Assembly: GCA_017451665.1 (NCBI GenBank)
Contig: JAFTNX010000212.1
Location: forward strand, 1-6,794
DNA from: Oscillospiraceae bacterium
Lineage (GTDB): Bacteria; Bacillota; Clostridia; Oscillospirales; Ruminococcaceae
Reading direction: 5' to 3'
Length of the DNA stretch: 6,794 bases
In this document: piece after piece, positions 1 through 5,576 of the stretch
Numbering within the stretch: position 1 is the first letter of the stretch
Layout of the letters: every line of letters begins with the position of its first letter
Notes under the pieces: generated by a model
The model's input: only the letters and a program-made list of their open reading frames with translations
What the model was told of the DNA's origin: nothing
The model's database searches: none
Program-made: the position numbers and the translations under genes

Positions 1-804
1 CTTGTTGACCATATATGGGATTTCGTGAACGATAATGCAGTTTCTTCCCTTAATTTCTTCAATAGAAGTCTTGGCTCTGAGAATAATTTTTCCTCTGCCG
101 GTGCCGTATGCAGCTCTGATACCTGCTCTTCCCATAATGATACCACCGGTCGGGAAGTCCGGACCGTGAATACATTCCATAAGCTCCTCAAGAGTAGCGT
201 CAGGATTTTCAACAATAAGCTTCAAAGCGTCAATAACTTCATTTAAATTGTGTGGTGGAATGTTAGTAGCCATACCAACAGCAATACCCACCGAGCCGTT
301 ACACAAAAGATTCGGAAATCTTGACGGCAAAACAACAGGCTCTTTAAGTCTGTCATCGTAGTTTGACTGGAAAGGTACTGTTTCCTTGTTGATGTCAGTG
401 AGCATTTCCACAGACATTTTAGCCATTTTAGCTTCTGTGTATCGGTAAGCAGCAGGTGGGTCACCGTCAATAGAACCGAAGTTTCCGTGACCGTCTACCA
501 ATGGATAACGAAGTGAAAATGACTGTGCAAGTCTTACAAGTGCGTCATAAACCGAAGCGTCACCGTGTGGGTGATATCTACCCAATACAGTACCGACAGT
601 GTCAGCACACTTACGGTAAGCCTTGTCAGGAGTCAGACCGTTTTCGTGGAGAGTATAAAGGATACGTCTGTGAACAGGCTTCAAGCCGTCTCTGACGTCA
701 GGCAAAGCACGAGACACAATTACAGCCATTGAATACTGTAAAAAGGAGTTTCGCATTTCGTCATTTATGTCCTTTACAATAACCTTAGTGTTGTTTGTAA
801 ACAA
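1..804 (-). CDS. gyrA: DNA gyrase subunit A, N-terminal part (runs off the left edge)
   Basis: GyrA is the DNA breakage-reunion subunit of gyrase; with GyrB it forms the A2B2 enzyme that introduces negative supercoils. The frame is open to the window edge and gives 268 residues, ending at the conserved I-P-Y-M-V-N-K. It covers the winged-helix domain and part of the tower of a protein usually over 800 residues long. Visible motifs are ALPDVRDGLKPVHRRIL (about 33-49), YHPHGD (77-82) and AAYRYTEAKM (118-127), which contains the catalytic tyrosine Y122. Numbering from the proposed TTG start coincides with E. coli GyrA at G81, D82, D87 and Y122. There is no upstream ATG in frame: TAG lies at 837-835, and the first in-frame ATG is inside the conserved DEMRNSF segment. 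TTG at 804-802 has GTGAGG five bases upstream and is the best start. Position 83 is Ala and 84 is Ser, the reverse of the E. coli order. Family assignment is certain; the start is an inference. Confidence 0.97.
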   Translation of the reverse strand, partial: MFTNNTKVIVKDINDEMRNSFLQYSMAVIVSRALPDVRDGLKPVHRRILYTLHENGLTPDKAYRKCADTVGTVLGRYHPHGDASVYDALVRLAQSFSLRYPLVDGHGNFGSIDGDPPAAYRYTEAKMAKMSVEMLTDINKETVPFQSNYDDRLKEPVVLPSRFPNLLCNGSVGIAVGMATNIPPHNLNEVIDALKLIVENPDATLEELMECIHGPDFPTGGIIMGRAGIRAAYGTGRGKIILRAKTSIEEIKGRNCIIVHEIPYMVNK

Positions 805-883
805 AATTTCCTCACTCTTTTCTGTTTTAAAAAACTAAATTCTTACATTACTTTGATTAACTATTACATATAAAAAGTTTGGT
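805..883 (-). other. gyrA 5' leader, A+T-rich
   Basis: This is the segment between the hairpin-bearing repeat and the gyrA start. On the minus strand it contains ACCAAACTTTTTATATG just after the last hairpin. TTGACC at 886-881 (inside that hairpin arm) followed after 17 bases by TAGTTA (863-858) is the best sigma-A-like candidate, but its -10 element is poor. I cannot say whether gyrA has its own promoter or depends on readthrough. Confidence 0.3.
810..815 (-). promoter_or_regulatory. Shine-Dalgarno supporting the TTG start of gyrA
   Basis: On the minus strand this reads GTGAGG, ending five bases before TTG at 804-802. It is the only plausible ribosome binding site in frame between the upstream stop (837-835) and the conserved protein. 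It therefore decides the start, giving M-F-T-N-N-T-K-V-I-V. The same bases would encode S-E-E if translation began further upstream. Confidence 0.5.
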
Positions 884-901
884 CAAGCTTTTCAAAGCTT
901 G
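884..901 (-). terminator. Possible weak terminator or attenuator hairpin ahead of gyrA
   Basis: The minus strand reads CAAGCTT-tgaa-AAGCTTG, a perfect 7-bp stem with a 4-base loop. It is followed by ACCAAAC and then five T residues. The T run begins seven bases after the stem and the stem has only three G:C pairs, so it is not a textbook intrinsic terminator. Its 5' arm overlaps CCGCAAG (904-898), which can instead pair with CTTGCGG at 974-968. Confidence 0.3.
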
Positions 902-925
902 CGGTTTCCAAAGGCAGAGCCTTGG

Positions 926-945
926 TCGTCCTCCGCAGAGGACGA
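926..945. repeat. Perfect 8-bp inverted repeat, 4-base loop
   Basis: TCGTCCTC (926-933) and GAGGACGA (938-945) are exact reverse complements around CGCA. This is one of the stacked hairpins of the composite repeat and lies directly beside the CCAAGGC/GCCTTTGG hairpin at 908-925. Confidence 0.75.
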
Positions 946-984
946 AATCCTTAAAATCATCGACGCTCCGCAAGGGGTGAATTT

Positions 985-1009
985 CAAAACAGTCCAGTGG
1001 ACTGTTTTG
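985..1009. repeat. Perfect 11-bp inverted repeat, 3-base loop
   Basis: CAAAACAGTCC (985-995) and GGACTGTTTTG (999-1009) are exact reverse complements around AGT. This is the strongest hairpin in the window. On the minus strand it is followed by AAATTCACC rather than a T run, so it is not an obvious intrinsic terminator for the membrane-protein gene. Confidence 0.85.
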
Positions 1010-1022
1010 GAAGAGGGGGCTG

Positions 1023-1066
1023 CCCTGCACGAGAGGGCGCTCCCCTGCACGAGAGGGCGCTCCCCT
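1023..1066. repeat. 20-bp tandem duplication (2.2 copies) abutting a stop codon
   Basis: Bases 1023-1046 are identical to 1043-1066, a period of 20, with unit TGCACGAGAGGGCGCTCCCC. In minus-strand RNA each unit can fold AGGGG-agcgc-CCTCT with one G-U pair (1046-1032 and 1066-1052). The plus strand would have an A-C mismatch at that pair. The last base of the TAG stop of the upstream gene (1067-1065) lies inside the repeat. Confidence 0.9.
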
Positions 1067-1727
1067 AAATTTTTGCCACAAGCTCTTTTCTCACAATTTC
1101 TGCCTGATTGTCGTCCATACATCTCTTTGGCAGAACGTAAATTGTTTCTTTTTTCATAATAATACAGAACATTTCATCAAGCTCGTGCACAAGAAAATCA
1201 CTTTTATCCTTCCACACAACTCTCGGAGGTGGTGAAATTCTCTCTTCGCCTTCCTCATATTCGCTTTCATCAATAACAGTTTCGATTGAGAATGCGTCTT
1301 CGTAAAGCTTAAAAATGTATCTGTCCTTTTCAAGTGGCGCAAGAGCCTTCATAAGTCCTTTTCTTATCATAACGGGATTGTACCAGGTAATAAAAATTCC
1401 CACAGCAGCAATCGTCATTCCGATAAGACTTATGTAGCTGTTTTTGTTGTCAAGAAACTGAACAAGAAAAACTGCAAAAACAAGCCCCATAACAATAGTT
1501 TTAATAATATTTGATTTTCTCACAAAAAGCTTTTGAAAAAGTCTGAAAGCCTTGTCCTCTTCCTTTAAGGTAACGTTGTAGTTTACCTGACACAAAACCT
1601 CACCTTTCGGCATTTCTATAGAATTATCTTCGTTCATAGGAGTACCGCCATAGATTTTGCCATCGTGTTCAAAGGTTTCAGGCTTTTCTTGTTCTAAAAG
1701 CTCATCTAAATTCTTTTCTTCACTCAT
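1065..1727 (-). CDS. Putative two-helix membrane protein with YcxB-like C-terminal domain
   Basis: The gene encodes 220 residues of unknown function. The N-terminal 45 or so residues are hydrophilic and acidic and probably cytoplasmic. Two hydrophobic helices follow at about 73-92 and 98-116, separated by a short loop (DNKNS). The C-terminal part (about 130-215) has the pattern of the YcxB-like domain: alternating hydrophobic strands, F-K-L-Y-E-D-A-F near 139-146, then V-V-W-K-D-K-S-D-F at 170-178 and a final strand E-T-I-Y-V-L-P-K-R at 194-202. ATG at 1727 has GGAG six bases upstream. The gene lies between gyrB and gyrA, which are usually adjacent in Firmicutes, on the same strand, with repeats on both sides. 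Codon use looks like that of its neighbours, so there is no visible sign of recent transfer. The domain call is from pattern recognition; no biochemical role can be given. Confidence 0.85.
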   Translation of the reverse strand: MSEEKNLDELLEQEKPETFEHDGKIYGGTPMNEDNSIEMPKGEVLCQVNYNVTLKEEDKAFRLFQKLFVRKSNIIKTIVMGLVFAVFLVQFLDNKNSYISLIGMTIAAVGIFITWYNPVMIRKGLMKALAPLEKDRYIFKLYEDAFSIETVIDESEYEEGEERISPPPRVVWKDKSDFLVHELDEMFCIIMKKETIYVLPKRCMDDNQAEIVRKELVAKI

Positions 1728-1795
1728 TTTTTACTCCGAAAAATAAAATTTATAGTTCTATCCCTATAAGCCGAGATTAAGCGAGGGTATATCGG

Positions 1796-1814
1796 TGAAA
1801 CCGTCAGGGTTTCA
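1796..1814. repeat. 7-bp inverted repeat downstream of gyrB
   Basis: TGAAACC (1796-1802) and GGTTTCA (1808-1814) are exact reverse complements around GTCAG. On the minus strand the hairpin lies about 40 bases after the gyrB stop and is followed by CCGATACCC, without a T run. It could slow decay or pausing at the end of the gyrB transcript, but it does not look like an intrinsic terminator. Confidence 0.55.
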
Positions 1815-1848
1815 TTGTCAATTGTCAATTGTCAACTGTCAATTGTTG
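1814..1848. repeat. Heptamer tandem repeat (ATTGTCA / TGACAAT), five units
   Basis: Three exact ATTGTCA units (1814-1820, 1821-1827, 1828-1834) are followed by ACTGTCA (1835-1841) and ATTGTTG (1842-1848). On the minus strand the array starts a few bases after the gyrB stop and reads as overlapping TTGACAAT motifs. Arrays of this type are, from memory, common between genes in Clostridia and may vary in copy number. Confidence 0.85.
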
Positions 1849-1855
1849 ACTTAGA

Positions 1856-3892
1856 CTATACGTCTAAGTCAACAGCATATTTAGCGTTCTGTTCGATAAA
1901 TTCTCTTCTTGGCTGAACTTTATCGCCCATAAGAATTGAGAAGGTTTCGTCAGCTATCATTGCGTCCTCAAGTGTAACCTGAATCATTGTTCTTCTCTCA
2001 GGGTCCATTGTTGTTTCCCAGAGCTGTTCAGGGTCCATTTCACCAAGACCTTTATAACGCTGAACTTCAACCTTGTTTCCGTTTTCACCGGCAAGCTCGT
2101 TAATATAAGCGTCACGTTCTTCGTCAGTAAATGCGTATCTGACGTGCTTTCCTCTGTAAACCTTATAAAGAGGTGGCTGTGCAATCCATATATGTCCCTG
2201 TTCGATAAGTTCACGCATATATCTGAAGAAAAATGTCAGAAGAAGTGTTCTGATGTGGCATCCGTCAACGTCGGCATCGGCCATAATAATAACTTTTCCG
2301 TAACGGAGCTTTGTAATATCAAAATCTTCACCAATAGAAGTACCAAGTGCAGTAACAACAGGCATCAGCTTTTCGTTTCCATAAACCTTGTCAATTCTTG
2401 CCTTTTCAACGTTAAGCATTTTTCCCCAAAGTGGAAGAATAGCCTGATAGTGTCTGTCTCTGCCTTCCTTAGCAGAACCGCCCGCAGAGTCACCCTCGAC
2501 GATATAGATTTCAGTAAATTCAGCATTTCTTTCTGAACAGTCAGCAAGCTTACCAGGGAGTGAAACGGAATCAAGAACACTCTTTCTCTTTCTTTCGTTA
2601 TCTCTCGCTCTCTTTGCAGCCTCTCTTGCTCTCTGTGCAGCAACACTCTTTTCAAAAATACTTCTTGCAGCCTCAGGATTTTCCTCAAGGTAGTCCATAA
2701 GCTTGTCACTTACAACGCTTTCAACAAGAGGTTTGATTTCAGGGTTACCAAGTCTGCCCTTTGTCTGACCTTCAAACTCACAGTTTTCCATTTTTACGGA
2801 AATAATCGCAGTAAGACCTTCTCTTACGTCGTCACCAAGAAGCTTTTCGCCGTCTTTGAGAAGTCCGAATTTCTTCCCGTATTCGTTAATAACTTTAGTA
2901 AGAGCATTTTTAAAGCCTGTTTCGTGGCTACCACCGTCAGGGGTATTAACGTTATTTGCAAAAGAAAGGATAATTTCGTTATATGAATCGTTATACTGCA
3001 AAGCAATTTCAGCAGTAGCGTCATTTTTCTTTCCTGCAAAATAAATAACGTCAGGGTTTACAGCCTCAAGTCCACGCTTTTTGTGAATGTGTTCAACAAA
3101 CTGTCTGATACCACCCTCATAATAAAGAGTTTCACCCACAACATCATCAGTTCTTCTGTCGTGGAAAACAATCTTGATACCGGCATTCAGAAAAGCCTGT
3201 TCTCTTAACATTTTAAGGAGTGTTTTATAGTCATATTCAGTTGTCTGTTCAAAAATCTGGTCGTCGGCTTTGAATGTTACAGTTGTACCTGTTTCATCGG
3301 TTTCGCCAATAATTTTCATATTCTCGGTATAAATACCTCTGTCAAAATGCTGGAAGTGAATATTTTTTCCGTCCTTGATTTCAACTTCAAGCCATTCTGA
3401 AAGTGCGTTAACAACTGACGCACCTACACCGTGAAGACCACCAGCAACCTTGTATCCTCCACCACCGAATTTACCACCTGCGTGAAGTACAGTAAATACA
3501 ACTGTGGCAGCAGAAATCTTTTCAACAGGGTGAATACCTGTCGGGATACCACGACCGTTGTCCTTAACCCTGATGATATTTCCAGGGAGAATATCAACAA
3601 CAATCTCGGTACAATAACCAGCAAGTGCCTCGTCAATTGAGTTTGTAACAATTTCGTACACAAGATGGTGAAGTCCCTTAGGTCCTGTTGAACCGATATA
3701 CATACCAGGTCTTTTTCTTACAGGGTCAAGTCCTTCAAGTACCTCAATCTGATTTTCGTTATAATTATTTTCCTCATCGACCTTTGAAACGTTCACACTG
3801 CTAAGGTCGATGTCCTCAATTTCCTCAATTTCAAGTTCAGGTATTTCTTCAGTTTCCTCAACCACAGCAGTCATTTCGTTCTGTTCAATCAT
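1856..3892 (-). CDS. gyrB: DNA gyrase subunit B
   Basis: GyrB is the ATPase subunit of gyrase. The 678 residues cover the whole family: GHKL ATPase (about 55-260), transducer (260-430), TOPRIM (about 460-575) and the C-terminal tail. Visible motifs are the catalytic base E80 with N84, DNGRGIP (111-117), the lid GGKFGGGGYKVAGGLHGVG (139-157), Q-T-K at 376-378 with the ATP-contacting lysine, EGDSAGGSAK (466-475), DADVDG (539-544) for the metal ions, and QRYKGLGEM (611-619). ATG at 3892 has AAGGAG eight bases upstream. The conserved region starts only at N-E-N-Q-I-E-V-L (45-52), so about 40 mostly acidic residues precede it; B. subtilis GyrB is about 638 residues long. Two odd residues are T83, where D is normal next to the Mg-binding Asn, and W489, where Lys or Arg is usual. 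It follows remB by 31 bases. GyrA, its partner, lies two genes downstream. Confidence 0.99.
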   Translation of the reverse strand: MIEQNEMTAVVEETEEIPELEIEEIEDIDLSSVNVSKVDEENNYNENQIEVLEGLDPVRKRPGMYIGSTGPKGLHHLVYEIVTNSIDEALAGYCTEIVVDILPGNIIRVKDNGRGIPTGIHPVEKISAATVVFTVLHAGGKFGGGGYKVAGGLHGVGASVVNALSEWLEVEIKDGKNIHFQHFDRGIYTENMKIIGETDETGTTVTFKADDQIFEQTTEYDYKTLLKMLREQAFLNAGIKIVFHDRRTDDVVGETLYYEGGIRQFVEHIHKKRGLEAVNPDVIYFAGKKNDATAEIALQYNDSYNEIILSFANNVNTPDGGSHETGFKNALTKVINEYGKKFGLLKDGEKLLGDDVREGLTAIISVKMENCEFEGQTKGRLGNPEIKPLVESVVSDKLMDYLEENPEAARSIFEKSVAAQRAREAAKRARDNERKRKSVLDSVSLPGKLADCSERNAEFTEIYIVEGDSAGGSAKEGRDRHYQAILPLWGKMLNVEKARIDKVYGNEKLMPVVTALGTSIGEDFDITKLRYGKVIIMADADVDGCHIRTLLLTFFFRYMRELIEQGHIWIAQPPLYKVYRGKHVRYAFTDEERDAYINELAGENGNKVEVQRYKGLGEMDPEQLWETTMDPERRTMIQVTLEDAMIADETFSILMGDKVQPRREFIEQNAKYAVDLDV

Positions 3893-3923
3893 TTTAAATA
3901 CTCCTTAAAAAATAAAAAATATA

Positions 3924-4196
3924 CTAACCAATAATACCCTTCATTAACTTATCATATCGTTTTTTTAGTGTCATACAAGAAATCTGAGTGATATAAACCC
4001 TTTCATTCAAATCCTCATCAAGACAAACAACAAAGCTTTTAGGCATTTCAAAAGAAACATTCACAACCATATTGTTTTTTGACGCAAAATTCAGATAATT
4101 TTTAGTTATCTTAGAGGTTGACGAATTTTCAATATCAAAAATCCCAATCAAATCCTTTGTATTTATAAGCACATCATTTCCGAGATGAAGATACAC
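3924..4196 (-). CDS. remB: RemB/YaaB-type DUF370 regulator
   Basis: The 90-residue protein starts M-Y-L-H-L-G-N-D, closely matching the start of B. subtilis RemB (YaaB). It keeps T-K-D-L-I-G-I-F-D (13-21), P-K-S-F-V-V (52-57) and S-x-x-T-L-K-K-R (73-80). RemB and its paralogue RemA are small regulators of biofilm matrix genes in B. subtilis, and RemA binds DNA as a ring-forming oligomer; whether this protein does the same is not known. The start chosen is GTG at 4196-4194. It has GGAGTG at 4210-4205, lies just after the recF stop, and gives the family's normal N-terminus. An in-frame GTG at 4229 would add 11 residues overlapping recF and has no ribosome binding site. Its place between recF and gyrB is the B. 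subtilis arrangement, which strongly supports the call. Confidence 0.9.
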   Translation of the reverse strand: MYLHLGNDVLINTKDLIGIFDIENSSTSKITKNYLNFASKNNMVVNVSFEMPKSFVVCLDEDLNERVYITQISCMTLKKRYDKLMKGIIG

Positions 4197-4204
4197 CCAA
4201 AAAA

Positions 4205-4210
4205 CACTCC
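4205..4210 (-). promoter_or_regulatory. Shine-Dalgarno deciding the GTG start of remB
   Basis: The minus strand reads GGAGTG, eight bases before GTG at 4196-4194. It lies just past the recF TGA (4215-4213), so ribosomes ending recF are well placed to restart. This favours the 90-residue RemB over the longer form that starts inside recF. Confidence 0.65.
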
Positions 4211-4212
4211 AA

Positions 4213-5331
4213 TCATTTTTCAGAAACACAGCCGTTTTTTACTTCAAACAGCTTCTGATTTTCATAAATTCCATCAGGTTTTTCACAGCAGGTAATAAAA
4301 ATCTGGAATTTTTCAATTTTGCTTTTTACAAAATCCTGTCGCTTTGCGTCAAGCTCTGACAAAACGTCATCAAGCAGAATTACAGGTGCGTCATCAGTTT
4401 CGCCTTCTAAAATATACGCCTGGGCAAGCTTCATAACCAGCGCCACCGAGCGATTTTGTCCCTGCGAGCCATATTCTCTTGAATTAAGCCCGTCAAGGTT
4501 TGTAAAAAGGTCATCTCTGTGAATTCCCACCTGAGTAAAACCACTTTTTATATCGTCGCTGAAATTTTCCCTGAGTCTTTTTAAATATTCATCAGCCATT
4601 TCACCGTTAAAATCGTCACGCCCTTCAAGGTTATCATAAACCGTTGAATGATACACAAGCTCAAGTCTTTCTCTGTTTGAAGAAATACTTTCATAAAGCT
4701 CGTTTGTATACAAATTCAACTTTTTAGCGTAATTATATCTTAACATTGAAATATATGCGCCCATTCTTGCCAGCTGAAAATCCCACACTTCAAGCTCATC
4801 TCTTTTTGAAACACCGTTTGAGATATTTTTAAGTAAGGTATTTCTCTGCTGAAGAATGTTATCATATTTTAAAATAACGTCGTTATAGCTGTTTTTAATC
4901 TGGCTTATACACAAATCTAAAAAACTTCTTCTGTTATCAGGTGAGCCTTTTGAAAGTTCCAAATCTTCAGGTGTAAAAACAACGCAATCCAGGTTTCCAA
5001 AAAGTTTAGAAACAGATTTAAGTTTCACACCATTTAAGGTAACGCTTTTATCCCTCACCTGTGGTTTGACACAAGCGATATTTATCGTTTGTTTTCTAAA
5101 AGAGTTTACAAAATCAACTTCGATTTCAGCTCTTTCTCTATTCAAATCAATAAATCCCTTATCTCTTGTGCCACGAAAGCTTTTAACACCCGAGCATGTC
5201 CACAGCGCCTCAATAAGATTTGTTTTTCCCTGAGCGTTTTCGCCAAAGATTATATTTGTTTTATCACAAGGAAAAATCTCAACATTTTTAAGATTTTTAA
5301 ACCCGTCGATTTTAATTCTGCTTATTTTCAA
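4213..5331 (-). CDS. recF: DNA replication and repair protein RecF
   Basis: RecF is an SMC/ABC-like ATPase that works with RecO and RecR to load RecA at gaps and stalled forks. The 372 residues are full length (B. subtilis about 370). Motifs in order are the Walker A GENAQGKTN (30-38), P-D-N-R-R-S-F-L-D (131-139), Q-Q-R-N-x-L-L-K (161-168), G-I-H-R-D-D-L (269-275), the ABC-type signature YGSQGQNRS (287-295), Walker B VILLDDV (317-323) and D-loop SELDAKRQ (325-332). The usual G-P-H-R-D-D has Ile for Pro here. The start is TTG at 5331-5329, because TTG-AAA-ATA begins the family's normal M-K-I-x-x-I-x-I-x-x-F-K-N sequence. AAGAGG lies seven bases upstream and overlaps the stop of yaaA. remB starts 16 bases after the recF stop. 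Confidence 0.98.
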   Translation of the reverse strand: MKISRIKIDGFKNLKNVEIFPCDKTNIIFGENAQGKTNLIEALWTCSGVKSFRGTRDKGFIDLNRERAEIEVDFVNSFRKQTINIACVKPQVRDKSVTLNGVKLKSVSKLFGNLDCVVFTPEDLELSKGSPDNRRSFLDLCISQIKNSYNDVILKYDNILQQRNTLLKNISNGVSKRDELEVWDFQLARMGAYISMLRYNYAKKLNLYTNELYESISSNRERLELVYHSTVYDNLEGRDDFNGEMADEYLKRLRENFSDDIKSGFTQVGIHRDDLFTNLDGLNSREYGSQGQNRSVALVMKLAQAYILEGETDDAPVILLDDVLSELDAKRQDFVKSKIEKFQIFITCCEKPDGIYENQKLFEVKNGCVSEK

Positions 5332-5338
5332 AACAAAA

Positions 5339-5344
5339 CCTCTT
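5339..5344 (-). promoter_or_regulatory. Shine-Dalgarno of recF overlapping the yaaA stop
   Basis: The minus strand reads TAAGAGG here: the yaaA TAA (5345-5343) supplies the first bases of AAGAGG, which is seven bases before the recF TTG. The design fits translational coupling, with a weak start codon fed by ribosomes ending yaaA. Confidence 0.65.
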
Positions 5345-5567
5345 AAATCTGTTTAATGGTAAGCTCAAGCTCCATTTCAGGCACAGTTACTCTGTCCCCG
5401 TCACGAAGTTTTTTACCACGCATAGTACAGATTTCATCATTGACCATAATTCTTTCCTCAGCGATAATTTCCTTTGCAATTCCACCTGTTTCCACAAGTC
5501 CTGCAAACTTCAGAAAAGAATCAAGCTTGATAAATTCCGTACTGATTTCAATTATATCCTTCTGCAT
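5343..5567 (-). CDS. yaaA: S4-domain RNA-binding protein YaaA
   Basis: This 74-residue protein is essentially one S4 domain. It shows the typical chain E-F-I-K-L-D-S-F-L-K-F-A-G (11-23), E-T-G-G-I-A-K-E-I-I (26-35), V-N-D-E (42-45), M-R-G-K-K-L-R-D-G-D (49-58). S4 domains bind structured RNA. The B. subtilis homologue beside recF is linked to ribosome assembly in some annotations; the precise role is unsure. It is unrelated to the E. coli YaaA peroxide-stress protein of the same name. ATG at 5567 has AAGGTGA upstream, overlapping the dnaN stop (TAAGGTGA). The gap to dnaN is 9 bases and to recF 11 bases, as expected for one operon. Confidence 0.95.
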   Translation of the reverse strand: MQKDIIEISTEFIKLDSFLKFAGLVETGGIAKEIIAEERIMVNDEICTMRGKKLRDGDRVTVPEMELELTIKQI

Positions 5568-5576
5568 AAATTCACC

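Larger units (their letters stand above)
884..1066 (-). repeat. Composite GC-rich intergenic repeat with several hairpins, upstream of gyrA
   Basis: This block is much richer in G+C than the genes around it and is built from inverted repeats. In minus-strand order they are: a 20-bp tandem duplication (1066-1023); a perfect 11-bp hairpin (1009-985); CTTGCGG (974-968), which can pair with CCGCAAG (904-898); a perfect 8-bp hairpin with a CGCA/TGCG loop (945-926); CCAAGGC-tct-GCCTTTGG with one bulged base (925-908); and CAAGCTT-tgaa-AAGCTTG (901-884). Its left end merges into the leader of gyrA. Its right end coincides with the stop codon of the membrane-protein gene. Similar blocks ending in an AAGCTTGACCAAA-like sequence are, from memory, scattered between genes in clostridial genomes. 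Short open frames cross it on both strands but look accidental. Confidence 0.7.
1728..1855 (-). other. gyrB to membrane-protein gene spacer
   Basis: This spacer is longer than the others in the cluster. It holds the heptamer tandem repeat (1814-1848), a 7-bp hairpin (1796-1814), an inverted repeat TTATAG/CTATAA (1750-1755 and 1764-1769) and GGAG for the next gene. Several TTGACA hexamers occur in the repeat on the minus strand, but none has a convincing -10 box 16 to 18 bases downstream, so I do not call a promoter. Confidence 0.4.

Noticed and set aside
1..804. ParC (topoisomerase IV) instead of GyrA
   Set aside because: Position in the dnaN-recF-gyrB cluster, E. coli-like GyrA numbering through Y122 and overall similarity to GyrA favour GyrA. 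The C-terminal GyrA box that would settle it lies outside the window.
985..1009. Intrinsic terminator of the membrane-protein gene
   Set aside because: The stem is strong, but neither side has the T run expected: the minus strand continues AAATTCACC.
1023..1066. CRISPR array
   Set aside because: The two 20-bp units are directly adjacent without spacers, and there are no cas genes in the window.
857..1159. Overlapping short open frames on both strands across the repeat block
   Set aside because: They are made of inverted and tandem repeats, overlap each other and the end of the membrane-protein gene, and show no protein motif. Such frames in dispersed repeats are usually accidental.
2144..2709. 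Longer open frames antisense to or out of frame with gyrB
   Set aside because: They lie wholly inside gyrB, which is conserved along its full length. Their sequences look like shifted coding and show no recognisable domain.
4197..4229. Longer RemB start at GTG 4229
   Set aside because: It overlaps recF, has no ribosome binding site and adds 11 residues ahead of the conserved M-Y-L-H-L-G start.
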